Source: Acidovorax sp. CCYZU-2555 (GTDB lineage: Bacteria > Pseudomonadota > Gammaproteobacteria > Burkholderiales > Burkholderiaceae_C). Taken from it: DNA of 64,000 nt. Position 1 is the first letter of the stretch; each line of letters starts with the position of its first letter. Of the stretch, positions 18,075 to 26,319 are shown one piece after another. The notes beneath the pieces are model-generated. The model was given only the letters and a program-made list of their open reading frames with translations. It was not told the origin of the DNA and made no database searches. Where the stretch lies: positions 62,001 to 126,000 of the forward strand of contig NZ_JAHCDD010000003.1 in the NCBI RefSeq assembly GCF_018413525.1, written 5' to 3'. Made by a program: the position numbers and the translations under genes.

Positions 18075-18545
18075 ATGCAACCCTTTCTGAAAAGCGCGCT
18101 GTGCGCGGCCGCGCTGCATGCGTCCACGGCGGGTGCCGCGCCCCAGGAAATCACGCCTGCGGGCAGCCAGCCCGCGACCACGGGATCGGCCGAATACTTC
18201 ACCGGCCAGGTCCAGGTGGAACCGGTCTGGCCCGCGAACGGCGAGATCAATGCCTCGGGCGGACGCGTCACCTTCTCGCCCGGTGCGCGCTCGGCCTGGC
18301 ATACCCATCCGCGCGGCCAGCGGCTGCTGGTGACTGCGGGCGTGGGCCTGACCCAGGAATGGGGCCGGCCGGTGCAGGAAATTCGCGCCGGCGACGTGGT
18401 CTGGTGCCCGCCGGGCGTCAAGCACTGGCATGGTGCCTCGGCCCATAGCGCAATGACCCACCTGGCCGTGACCGGAACCACGGCACAGGGCCAGAACGTT
18501 CAATGGCTGGAGAAAGTCACCGATGCGCAATACCAAGGCAAGTAG
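18075..18545 (+). CDS. Exported single-domain cupin protein
   Basis: 156 residues with a short Sec-type signal peptide (MQPFLKSALCAAALHASTAGAA). The cupin barrel carries the metal-binding pattern in RSAWHTHPRGQRLLV and the second His in PPGVKHWHGA. Such manganese-type cupins occur beside carboxymuconolactone-decarboxylase-like genes, and some have hydroxynitrile lyase activity in vitro, but the natural reaction is unknown. Its last 23 bases overlap the CMD-like gene in another frame, showing tight coupling. It is divergent from a LysR gene. Confidence 0.8.
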   Translation: MQPFLKSALCAAALHASTAGAAPQEITPAGSQPATTGSAEYFTGQVQVEPVWPANGEINASGGRVTFSPGARSAWHTHPRGQRLLVTAGVGLTQEWGRPVQEIRAGDVVWCPPGVKHWHGASAHSAMTHLAVTGTTAQGQNVQWLEKVTDAQYQGK

Positions 18546-19296
18546 GACGCTGGGCCAGGCCCTTCTCGCGGTGTCCATCGCCTGGATGGCGGCCACCGTA
18601 CACGCACAGGAGACCCGCACCATGCAGCCCGCCAGCACCCCGCAGGCCCAGTCCGGCACATTGACTGCGCGCCAGCAGGCCATCGTGCCTATCGCAGCAT
18701 TCGCCGCCGCCGGCGATATCGACCAGCTCAAGCCCGCGCTGGAGCAAGGCCTCGCCGCAGGCCTGAGCGTCAACGAAGCCAAGGAGGTGCTGGTGCAGCT
18801 CTACGCCTATGCGGGATTTCCGCGCAGCCTCAACGCGCTGGGCGCGCTGATGCAGGTGCTGCAGGCGCGCCAGCAGCGCGGCATCACCGATGCCCTGGGC
18901 AACCTACCCAGCCGCGCCGCGCCCAGGGGCGAGGCCTTGCTCGCCGCGGGCAGCGCCAATCAAACGAAGCTGTCGGGCGGCCCGGTCAAAGGCGCCTTGT
19001 TCGACTTCGCGCCGGCGATCGACGAGTATCTGAAGACCCACCTGTTCGGCGATATCTTCGAGCGCGACAACCTCGACTGGCAAAGCCGCGAACTGGCCAC
19101 GGTAGGCATGCTGTCGGCGCTGGCCGGCGCCGAGTCGCAGCTGCAATCGCATATGCGCATCAGCATGAACGTGGGCCTCACCGAAGCGCAGCTGCGGCAG
19201 GTCGCCGCGGTGCTGCAGGAGCGCGGCGCCGGCATCAATGCCCAGCGCGCGCGCGACGCCTTGGGCCGGCATCTGGCGACGCAGCAGCGCCCATGA
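18523..19296 (+). CDS. Exported carboxymuconolactone-decarboxylase-like protein
   Basis: 257 residues. An N-terminal signal peptide (TLGQALLAVSIAWMAATVHAQ) is followed by two repeats of the CMD/AhpD-like helical fold: one at about 40-110 (RQQAIVPIAAFAAAGDIDQL, NEAKEVLVQLYAYAGFPRSL) and one at about 165-250 (SRELATVGMLSALAGAESQL). No CxxC pair of the AhpD type is seen, so a peroxidase role is unlikely. Overlapping the cupin gene, it probably works with it in the periplasm. Confidence 0.78.
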   Translation: MRNTKASRTLGQALLAVSIAWMAATVHAQETRTMQPASTPQAQSGTLTARQQAIVPIAAFAAAGDIDQLKPALEQGLAAGLSVNEAKEVLVQLYAYAGFPRSLNALGALMQVLQARQQRGITDALGNLPSRAAPRGEALLAAGSANQTKLSGGPVKGALFDFAPAIDEYLKTHLFGDIFERDNLDWQSRELATVGMLSALAGAESQLQSHMRISMNVGLTEAQLRQVAAVLQERGAGINAQRARDALGRHLATQQRP

Positions 19297-19379
19297 CAGC
19301 GCGGCCGCGTGGGCTGCCCGCGTGACGCCGACATCCGTGTGCCAATGACTTGGCACACAAACTGCTTTATCTCAGCATC

Positions 19380-19389
19380 TTGTATACAT
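19380..19389. promoter_or_regulatory. Putative GntR operator before allophanate hydrolase
   Basis: TTGTATACAT lies 14 bases upstream of the allophanate hydrolase start. A similar decamer, TTGTACACAA, lies upstream of the ABC transporter gene at 26023. Sharing of this motif fits common control by the GntR protein encoded at 21226. The element is short, so the assignment is an inference. Confidence 0.4.
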
Positions 19390-19402
19390 CAGGGTATTCA
19401 TC

Positions 19403-21193
19403 ATGCTGATCGGCACACTCGAAGATTGGAAGAACGCATACGCCCAGGGCGCCACACCTGCCGACCTGCTGGAGCAGCAACGGCAGGCATGCGATGCCGG
19501 CGATACGGCCTGGATAAGCATTGCCGACAGCGCGCAACTGCAGGCGCAGATCGCGGCGCTCGCGGCGCTGGAGCAGTCCGTGGGACGCGACCAGCTGCCG
19601 CTGTATGGCGTGCCCTTCGCGGTCAAGGACAACATCGACGTCGCGGGCTTTCGCACCACCGCGGCCTGCGAGGAATTCGCCTATGTCGCGCAACACGACG
19701 CGTTTGTCATTCAACGCCTGAAAAATGCGGGCGCCATCGTTCTGGGCAAGACCAATCTGGACCAGTTCGCCACCGGCCTGGTCGGCACGCGCTCGCCTTA
19801 TGGCGTGGTGCCGAACACGTTTGACGCGCGCCTGATCAGCGGCGGTTCGAGCTCGGGTTCGGCCTCGGTCGTGGCGCGCGGTCTGGTGCCGTTTGCGCTG
19901 TCGACCGACACCGCGGGCTCGGGCCGCGTTCCCGCGGGCTTCAACCAGATCGTGGGGCTCAAACCCACGCCTGGTGCAGTCAGCGGCACCGGTTTGGTGC
20001 CTGCCTGCCGCACGCTGGACTGCATTGGCGTGCTGGCCTGCACCGTTGCGGACAGCGCCAGCGTCATGGCGCTGATGGAAGGCCTCGATGCGCAAGATGC
20101 CTACTCGCGCCCGCGCCCCATGGCGCCCGCGCACAAGCCGCTGGCGCAGCTGCGCGTGGCCACGCCCGCGGGCCGCAAGCTCTCGGCCGATTACGAAGCC
20201 GCATTCAGCGATTTCACGGCGAAGTTGCAGGCCCAGACCGCGCAGCTGCAGGACATTTCGTTCGACACGCTGTTCGACGTCGCCGAGCTGCTTTACCAGG
20301 GCCCCTGGGTCGCGGAACGCGTGGTCGGCGCGCGCAGCATCTACGAACAGCAGCCGGAAGAAATGCTGGCCGTGGTGCGCAGCGTGCTCGATGTCGCCCA
20401 GCGCTTTTCCGCGGCCGATACGTTTGCGGCCCAGTACCAGTTGCAGGCGCTCAAGCAGCAGGCCGACAAGATCTGGCAACAGTGGGATGTGCTGTGCGTT
20501 CCCACCGCGCCGCGCCACCCAAGCATCGATGAAGTGCAGGCCGACCCCATCGCCGTCAACTCGGAAATGGGCGTCTATACCAACTTCGTGAACCTGCTGG
20601 GCTGGTCGGCGATCGCGCTTCCCGCAAGCCGTCTGCCGGGCGGCCTGCCGTTCGGCATCACGCTGATCGCCCCGGGCTGGCGCGAGCCCGATCTGGTGCG
20701 CTGGGCCGCGCAACTCGAGCAGCAGGCGGGCCTGCCCGCGGGCGTCACGGGCCTGCGCGCGCGCGCCGCGACAGCACCCAGCACATGGACCGTGGCTGCA
20801 CATGGCGACATGGTCAAGGTGGCCGTGGTCGGCGCGCATCTGCGCGGCATGCCGCTCAACCACGAGCTGCAATCCTGCGGCGCGCGCTTCGTCGAAGCCA
20901 CGCACACCAGCGCCAGCTACCGCCTCTATGCGCTGCAAGGCACGGTGCCGCCCAAGCCCGGGCTGTCGCGCACGGAGGATGGTTCGGCGATCGCCGTCGA
21001 AGTCTGGGAAATGCCGATCGCGCACTTCGGGCGCTTTGTCGCGGGCGTGCCGGGGCCGCTGGGAATCGGCACGGTCACGCTGGCCAGCGGCGAGACCTGC
21101 AAGGGCTTCATCTGCGAAGCCCATGCACTGGCCCAGGCCACGGACATCACGGCGTTCGGCGGCTGGCGCGCGTATTGCAACAGCCTGCGCTAG
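19403..21193 (+). CDS. atzF: Allophanate hydrolase
   Basis: 596 residues, full length for AtzF-type enzymes, which split allophanate (urea-1-carboxylate) into ammonia and CO2. The amidase domain shows the Ser-cisSer-Lys triad: Lys75 in PFAVKDNID, Ser149 in SGGSSSGS and Ser173 in DTAGSGR. The spacings 75/149/173 equal those of the known AtzF triad. The C-terminal AtzF-specific domain starts near residue 470 (VAVVGAHLRGMPLNHEL) and ends GFICEAHAL. Neither urea carboxylase nor biuret hydrolase is encoded beside it, so the allophanate source is not shown. A GntR gene follows 32 bases later. Confidence 0.93.
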   Translation: MLIGTLEDWKNAYAQGATPADLLEQQRQACDAGDTAWISIADSAQLQAQIAALAALEQSVGRDQLPLYGVPFAVKDNIDVAGFRTTAACEEFAYVAQHDAFVIQRLKNAGAIVLGKTNLDQFATGLVGTRSPYGVVPNTFDARLISGGSSSGSASVVARGLVPFALSTDTAGSGRVPAGFNQIVGLKPTPGAVSGTGLVPACRTLDCIGVLACTVADSASVMALMEGLDAQDAYSRPRPMAPAHKPLAQLRVATPAGRKLSADYEAAFSDFTAKLQAQTAQLQDISFDTLFDVAELLYQGPWVAERVVGARSIYEQQPEEMLAVVRSVLDVAQRFSAADTFAAQYQLQALKQQADKIWQQWDVLCVPTAPRHPSIDEVQADPIAVNSEMGVYTNFVNLLGWSAIALPASRLPGGLPFGITLIAPGWREPDLVRWAAQLEQQAGLPAGVTGLRARAATAPSTWTVAAHGDMVKVAVVGAHLRGMPLNHELQSCGARFVEATHTSASYRLYALQGTVPPKPGLSRTEDGSAIAVEVWEMPIAHFGRFVAGVPGPLGIGTVTLASGETCKGFICEAHALAQATDITAFGGWRAYCNSLR

Positions 21194-21225
21194 ACCGTTC
21201 CATTACAAGAAACCAGGAGACCATC

Positions 21226-21903
21226 GTGGCCCAAACCAGTCTTGCCGCATCGGCATACACGCAGCTCAAGCAGGCGCTAGACAACTTTCACTTCGTTCCG
21301 GGCGACCGCTTCAGTGAAAACGAAGTCAGCGCGCTGCTGGGCATGAGCCGCACGCCGATACGCGAGGCGCTGGTGCGGCTGCAGCGCGAAGGCTATATCT
21401 CGGTCATGCCCAAGCTCGGCTGGCTGGTCAACAGCATCGACTTCCATGTGTTCGAGCAGCTCTACGACGTGCGTTCGGTGCTCGAATGCGCGGCCATAGA
21501 CCTGCTGGGCCAGGCGCCCGATCTCGCGCAAAGGCTCGCGCCCCTGTGCGCGCTGTGGTGCGTGGATCCGTCGCAGCGCCTGGACGCCTGCGCCGAAGTC
21601 TCGCAGATGGACGAAGCGTTTCACATGGCACTGGTGCATGCCAGCGGCAACCTCGAAATGGCGCGCATCCACTGCGACCTGACCGAGCGCATACGCGTTG
21701 TGCGGCGCCTCGAATTCACGCGCAACTACCGCATCGAAGCGGCCTACAACGAGCATGTGCAGATCCTGCAGACGCTGCTGGAACGCGATACCGCCACGAC
21801 CAAGGCACTGCTGCAAAAGCACATCGCCGTGAGCCGTGACGAAGTGAAGAAGATCACGCTGCATACGCTGCAGGCGGCGAGGCAGGAGCGGGTCGCGGCT
21901 TGA
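21226..21903 (+). CDS. GntR-family regulator with FCD domain
   Basis: 225 residues from a GTG start preceded by the strong ribosome-binding site ACCAGGAGA. HTH: FSENEVSALLGMSRTPIREA at about 26-45. FCD domain: LYDVRSVLECAAIDLLG, then VSQMDEAFHMALVHASGNLE with the metal/ligand-binding Asp and His. It is co-transcribed with allophanate hydrolase and probably controls that gene and the nitrogen-compound ABC transporter at 23334-26023, given similar decamers before both. Confidence 0.85.
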   Translation: MAQTSLAASAYTQLKQALDNFHFVPGDRFSENEVSALLGMSRTPIREALVRLQREGYISVMPKLGWLVNSIDFHVFEQLYDVRSVLECAAIDLLGQAPDLAQRLAPLCALWCVDPSQRLDACAEVSQMDEAFHMALVHASGNLEMARIHCDLTERIRVVRRLEFTRNYRIEAAYNEHVQILQTLLERDTATTKALLQKHIAVSRDEVKKITLHTLQAARQERVAA

Positions 21904-21917
21904 CGCGTTATTTGCTT

Positions 21918-22510
21918 GAGTGCAGGCCGCTCATGGTTCGACGCGCCCGGCGAGGCAGGCTCTCAGTAAGCAGCTTTTTCATCAATTAAATCGAGTGATT
22001 AGAAAGCACTCGATTTGTCCAAACAGCGACGGGCGCTTCCAAACCGTTCGTGGTGAGCCTGTCGAACCATGAACGCTCCGTCCTCATGCCTTGAGTGCAG
22101 GCCGTTCATCCTTCGACAGGCTCTCAAGAAACAGCTTTTTTTGTCAAATAAATCAATGACTTAGAAGGTGGTCGATTTGGGCAAACAGTGGCAAAACAGT
22201 GACCCGTTCGTGGTGAGCCTCCCTGGCCGGGCGCGTCGCACCATGAACGGCCGTCCTCATGACTTGAGAGCAGGCCGTTCATCCTTCGACAGGCTCAGGA
22301 CGAACGGATTTTTAACGCCCGCTGTTTCTTTTGAACGCCTTGCGAGAGCTCGGCTCGCTTACCCCGCTCAGGACGAACGGGGCATGAGGTCCGCTGTGCC
22401 TTGCGAGACCTCGGCTCGCTTTACTCGCCCACACAAACGGTTTCCCCCGTTCGTGGCGGGCTTGCCTAGGCGGCCCCGTCGAACCATGAACGGCCTGCCC
22501 TCCAGTAAAT
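21918..22510. repeat. Degenerate array of REP-like palindromes
   Basis: This 620-base gap between the GntR gene and the alpha/beta hydrolase is almost filled by repeats. REP-like units (CCGTTC...GAACGG in both orientations) lie at about 21927-21961, 22043-22076, 22101-22121, 22204-22250, 22275-22307 and 22447-22493. Two longer blocks (about 21966-22045 and 22127-22210) each contain CAGCTTTTT, AAATMR, TCGATTTG and CAAACAG in the same order, so a unit of roughly 160-170 bases was duplicated and has diverged. CCTTGCGAGA..CTCGGCTCGCTT also occurs twice (22338, 22399). No gene is seen. Confidence 0.75.
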
Positions 22511-22524
22511 CCCAGCACAGGCTT

Positions 22525-23334
22525 TCAAATAAAAGCAACCAACCGCTGCAACAACACCCCATCCGGCGCAGCCAGCGCATTCAAAATGCTGAAATGGTCG
22601 CCCCCATCCACCGCCAGCAGCCCGCCTTCGCAGCCCTGGCGCAGCAGCGACAAGGCCAGGCTCTGCGCCTGCAGCTGCGGCAGTTCGGCCGTGCCGAATG
22701 CGGTGATGAACGGCTTGTCGACCAGCGGCAAATACAGCGGGCTCAGCGTTCGCACTTCTGTTGAGGTGAGCTGCAAGGCCGTGTTGAGATAGGTGTGCTG
22801 CAGCGGCGCGAGATCGTAGATGCCGCTGATGCCCAGGCCCGCGCGCACGCCTTCGCAGGCCAGGCCCAGCGCCGTCAGATGACCGCCGGCCGACCAGCCG
22901 CACAGCAGCAGCTCGCCGCTGCGGCCCTGTGCCAGCGCATGCGCGCGCACGGCCGCAATGCCTTGCCGCACTTGCGCGACGATCTGCGTGAGGCTGGCCT
23001 GCGGTGCCAGCGTATAGCCCAGCAGCGCGGCGTTCAGGCCCAGCGCCAGCGCGCCTTCGGCGACAAAGCGAAAGCTGTTCTTGTGGCGCATCTGCCAGTA
23101 GCCGCCGTGAATGAACAGCAGCGTGGGCGCGTCCGCGCGGCCCGGGAAGAAGTCGAAGACCTGGCGCTCGGCCTGGCCGTAGCGCTGGTCGATCTGGCCT
23201 TCGGCGCGGGCCAGCAGCGCGTCGCTGCGCGCATCGAAGCTGGCGAGCTGCGCCGCGCTGTCGCGCACCGCGGCCGTGTTGTCATAGGCTGCGTCGCGCA
23301 GCGCCTGGGGCAGGGCCTGCAGGCTGTCCAGCAT
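22525..23334 (-). CDS. Alpha/beta hydrolase, kynurenine-formamidase-like esterase
   Basis: 269 residues. The oxyanion motif HGGYW is at 76-80, nucleophile Ser148 in GWSAGG, and the C-terminal GGDHFSIL probably carries the catalytic His. HGGYW plus an early R-Y-G pattern is typical of the arylformamidase/esterase group. The start ATG overlaps the stop of the ABC ATPase gene (ATGA), so it is the last gene of the transporter operon and probably hydrolyses the imported ester, amide or carbamate. A GTG one codon earlier is possible. Confidence 0.83.
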   Translation of the reverse strand: MLDSLQALPQALRDAAYDNTAAVRDSAAQLASFDARSDALLARAEGQIDQRYGQAERQVFDFFPGRADAPTLLFIHGGYWQMRHKNSFRFVAEGALALGLNAALLGYTLAPQASLTQIVAQVRQGIAAVRAHALAQGRSGELLLCGWSAGGHLTALGLACEGVRAGLGISGIYDLAPLQHTYLNTALQLTSTEVRTLSPLYLPLVDKPFITAFGTAELPQLQAQSLALSLLRQGCEGGLLAVDGGDHFSILNALAAPDGVLLQRLVAFI

Positions 23335-24131
23335 CACGCGGCCTTGGGCAGCGACACATGGCTGCTGAGCATTTCCGTCAGCTCGCGGCGCACCAGATTG
23401 AACTCCGGGTCCGTGATGCAGCGCGGGCGCTCGAGCGGAATCCGGTAGTCGCGTTCGACACGGCCCGGCCCCGCGGTCATGACCACCACGCGGTCGGCGA
23501 GCAGCACGGCTTCCTCGACCGCATGGGTCACGAAAATCACCGTCAGTTTGGTCTTGGCCCAGATGTCGAGCAGCTCCTGCTGCAGCACTTCGCGCGTCAG
23601 CGCATCGAGCGCGCCGAACGGCTCGTCCATCAGCAGCACTTCACAGTCATTGGCCAGCGCGCGCGCGATCGATACGCGCTGCTTCATGCCGCCCGACAGC
23701 TGATTGGGGAAATGGTCGGCGAACTTGCCCAGGCCCACCATGTTCACGAAGCGGTCCGAAATCTCCTTGAGCCGCGCCGCGGGCAGGCCGCGCTGCTTGG
23801 GGCCGAAAGCGATGTTCTCGCGCACCGTGAGCCAGGGGAACAGGCCGTAGTCCTGGAACACCATGCCGCGCTCGGGTCCGGGCTCCTGGATGGGCGCGTG
23901 GTACATGCGCGCCGAGCCCGTCGACACCGGCTCGAAGCCGCCCATGATGCGCAGCAGCGTCGACTTGCCGCAGCCCGAGGCGCCGATCAGGCAGACGAAT
24001 TCGCCTTTCTGAATCTGCAGGTTGACGTCCTTGAGCGCATGGATGGGACGGCCGTTGAGATTGAAGACCTTGCTGACGTTCGCGATGTCGAGAATGGGCG
24101 TCGGCTTGCGGTTGGCGATGGAATCAGACAT
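23334..24131 (-). CDS. Nitrate/taurine-type ABC transporter ATP-binding protein
   Basis: 265 residues. Walker A GASGCGKS, Q-loop VFQDYGLFPW, signature LSGGMKQRVSIARA, Walker B VLLMDEPFGALDA and H-switch FVTHAVEEAV, in the order and spacing of TauB/SsuB/NrtD proteins. It overlaps the permease gene by 8 bases and the hydrolase by 4, so the four genes 26023-22525 form one operon. It energises uptake of a small nitrogen- or sulfur-containing compound. Confidence 0.88.
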   Translation of the reverse strand: MSDSIANRKPTPILDIANVSKVFNLNGRPIHALKDVNLQIQKGEFVCLIGASGCGKSTLLRIMGGFEPVSTGSARMYHAPIQEPGPERGMVFQDYGLFPWLTVRENIAFGPKQRGLPAARLKEISDRFVNMVGLGKFADHFPNQLSGGMKQRVSIARALANDCEVLLMDEPFGALDALTREVLQQELLDIWAKTKLTVIFVTHAVEEAVLLADRVVVMTAGPGRVERDYRIPLERPRCITDPEFNLVRRELTEMLSSHVSLPKAA

Positions 24132-25041
24132 TGTGTTGCGGGCTCCACTTGAGCAGACGGTTGTTGAGTGCGACGAGCAGGCGGTCGGTGACGAAACCGG
24201 TGAAGCCGATGACGACCATTCCCGATATCACCACGTCGGTGCGCGACAGCATGCGGCCGTCCATGATGGCCGCGCCCAGGCCTTCGGGCACGCCGGTCAT
24301 CTCGCCCACGACGATCAGGAACCAGGCGATGCCGTGGCCCAGTCGCAGGCCGTTGAAGATCGACGGCAGCGCCGCGGGCAGCACCACCTGGCGGAACATC
24401 GATGCGCCCGTGCAGCCCAGCATCGCCGCAGCTTCGAACAGCCGCACCTCGACCGACTTCACGCCGAACGTGGTGTTGATCACGATGGGAAAGAACGCGC
24501 CCAGGAACACCAGGAAGATCGCGGCGTTCGGGCCCACGCCGAAGAAGATCATCGACAGCGGCAGCCAGGCCGTGACCGGCACGGGACGCAGCATCTGCAG
24601 CGTGGGATCGACCACGCGGCGAATCGTCGCGTTCTTGCCTATCACCAGGCCCAGCGGAATGCCGATCAGCGCGGCCAGCGCGAACGCGCCGTAGACGCGC
24701 GCCATCGACTGCAGCCAGTGCGTGCCCAGGGTCTCGCTGAACGCGTCGTCGTAGATGCCGCCAAACGCAAAATCCCACAGCATCAGCGCCACTTCCTTTG
24801 GCGGCGGCACCAGCATCGTTCCAGACCAGCGAATCGCCAGGTCCCAGGCGAGCAACAGGCCCAGCGGCAGCAGCGCCGGCACCACCCACTTCACCAGCCA
24901 CAGGTGCAGCGCGCCGGGCTGGGGCGGCATCACGAACTCGTCAGGAAGGCTTTGCGCCGGCGCCGCCGACTGCGCGGGCGTGGCCTGCGCCACGGGTGCA
25001 GCCGCGGCACGCACGCTGGGTTCAAGAGTGGAAGTGGTCAT
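24124..25041 (-). CDS. Nitrate/taurine-type ABC transporter permease
   Basis: 305 residues. A hydrophilic N-terminal stretch of about 45 residues is followed by about six membrane helices (VKWVVPALLPLGLLLAWD first) and the coupling loop EAAAMLGCTGASMFRQ. Only one permease gene is present, so a homodimer is expected, in contrast to the paired permeases at 9607-11267. Lies between the binding-protein and ATPase genes. Confidence 0.87.
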   Translation of the reverse strand: MTTSTLEPSVRAAAAPVAQATPAQSAAPAQSLPDEFVMPPQPGALHLWLVKWVVPALLPLGLLLAWDLAIRWSGTMLVPPPKEVALMLWDFAFGGIYDDAFSETLGTHWLQSMARVYGAFALAALIGIPLGLVIGKNATIRRVVDPTLQMLRPVPVTAWLPLSMIFFGVGPNAAIFLVFLGAFFPIVINTTFGVKSVEVRLFEAAAMLGCTGASMFRQVVLPAALPSIFNGLRLGHGIAWFLIVVGEMTGVPEGLGAAIMDGRMLSRTDVVISGMVVIGFTGFVTDRLLVALNNRLLKWSPQHNV

Positions 25042-25081
25042 GGCGGATCTTTCCGGAACAGGCAGCAGGGCGGGCGAGCGA

Positions 25082-26023
25082 TCAGGACTGGGGGTTGAGG
25101 CCGGTCACGATGAAGCGGCTGTAGTCGGGCAGCTTGCGGATCTGCTTGCGCTCGAGCATCAGCGAGCCGTAGTACTTGCTGCGTTGTATCCAGTCGGCGT
25201 CGATCTTCCAGGTCAGCTTGACGTTGTCCGCGGCCAGGTTGGCGACATCGGCCGGCAGGCCCAGCTTGGCGCTGGCCATCTCGATCAGCGCGGGGCGGTT
25301 GGCCATCGCGTACTCCGATGCCTTGCGGTGGATTTCGAGGAACACCTTGGCGAGTTCGGCGTTGTCCTTGACGGTGTCGGCATGCGTGGTCATCACCATG
25401 TTGACCGCGCCGGTAGGGGTGCTGTACGGATACTCGAGCACCTTGCCCACGCCCTTGATGACGCTGATCGACGGGCCGGGCTCGGCACCCACATAGGCGT
25501 CGATATCGCCGCGCTCCAGCGCTCCGGCCATCTCGCTGAACGACACGCGCACCGACTTCACGTCCTTGATGGTCATGCCTTCGGCCTTGAGGCGGTCGAG
25601 GAACACGGCCTCCTGCGTGGAGCCCGGCAGAATGCCCACGCGCTTGTCCTTGAGCGCCTTGAACGTGGCCACGCCGCCGTCCTTGCGCACCACGATGGCG
25701 ATGCCGCCATTGCACTGCGGCGCGATGATCACCACGGGCTCGCCCGCGGCCGCACCCAGCGTCGCGGCGGCCAGGCCGTAGGTACCGAAGTCGACCGACT
25801 TGGTGACCACCGCGTTCTTGCCGTCGGTAGGCGTCTCGAAAGGAATCACTTCGATCTTGTAGCCGGCCGGCGTGAACTTGTCATAGAAGTACGGCGTGAT
25901 GCCATGGATCAGCTTCAGCGTGCCGACCTTGATGACCTTGTCCGCGGCATGCGCGGGCGCCACCATGGACGCGGCCAGTGCCGAAGAAGTCAGAGTTGCA
26001 AGCAAGAGTCGACGTGAAAACAT
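25082..26023 (-). CDS. ABC transporter substrate-binding protein (NrtA/TauA-like)
   Basis: 313 residues with a Sec signal peptide (RRLLLATLTSSALAAS, cleavage after AHA). KVIKVGTLKLIHGITPYFYDKF, VDFGTYGLAAATLGAAAGEP and ALKDKRVGILPGSTQEAVFL follow the nitrate/sulfonate/taurine binding-protein pattern. First gene of the transporter/hydrolase operon. The ligand is unknown; allophanate hydrolase and a GntR regulator on the far side of the repeat array hint at a urea-, biuret- or carbamate-like compound. Confidence 0.86.
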   Translation of the reverse strand: MFSRRLLLATLTSSALAASMVAPAHAADKVIKVGTLKLIHGITPYFYDKFTPAGYKIEVIPFETPTDGKNAVVTKSVDFGTYGLAAATLGAAAGEPVVIIAPQCNGGIAIVVRKDGGVATFKALKDKRVGILPGSTQEAVFLDRLKAEGMTIKDVKSVRVSFSEMAGALERGDIDAYVGAEPGPSISVIKGVGKVLEYPYSTPTGAVNMVMTTHADTVKDNAELAKVFLEIHRKASEYAMANRPALIEMASAKLGLPADVANLAADNVKLTWKIDADWIQRSKYYGSLMLERKQIRKLPDYSRFIVTGLNPQS

Positions 26024-26080
26024 AGCAGTTCCTTCGTGAATGAGGCCTTGGCGAAAATCGATCTGCGCTTGAATACTCTC

Positions 26081-26090
26081 TTGTACACAA
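26081..26090. promoter_or_regulatory. Putative GntR operator before ABC transporter operon
   Basis: TTGTACACAA, a near-palindrome, lies 58 bases upstream of the binding-protein start. It shares TTGTA-N-ACA with the decamer before allophanate hydrolase (19380). A common GntR regulator for both operons is inferred. Confidence 0.4.
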
Positions 26091-26264
26091 GGCAGTCAAA
26101 GCCATTCAAGCAAACTGCGTGCCAGCTGTTTCTGGCACATTTTCCGGCGCTTTTCCCTCAGTGCCGCCGCCTTGGGCACCGCGGCAAGGCAAAGCGCACC
26201 ATTTGCGATCAGCCTGCACGCTGATGAGGCAAGCGCGTGCCGGTGCGCCGACCAGAAATGCAAA

Positions 26265-26286
26265 ACGCCGGCCTGCAGGCCGGCGT
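26265..26286 (-). terminator. Perfect GC-rich hairpin after the hybrid kinase gene
   Basis: A perfect 22-base palindrome (arms ACGCCGGCCTG/CAGGCCGGCGT) followed, on the minus strand, by TTTGC. It lies 33 bases after the stop of the sensor gene at 26320, so it probably ends that transcript. The run of U is short, which makes it a modest intrinsic terminator. Confidence 0.6.
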
Positions 26287-26319
26287 CTGGCGGTGCAGGG
26301 CTTGCCTGCGGCGCCGGGG

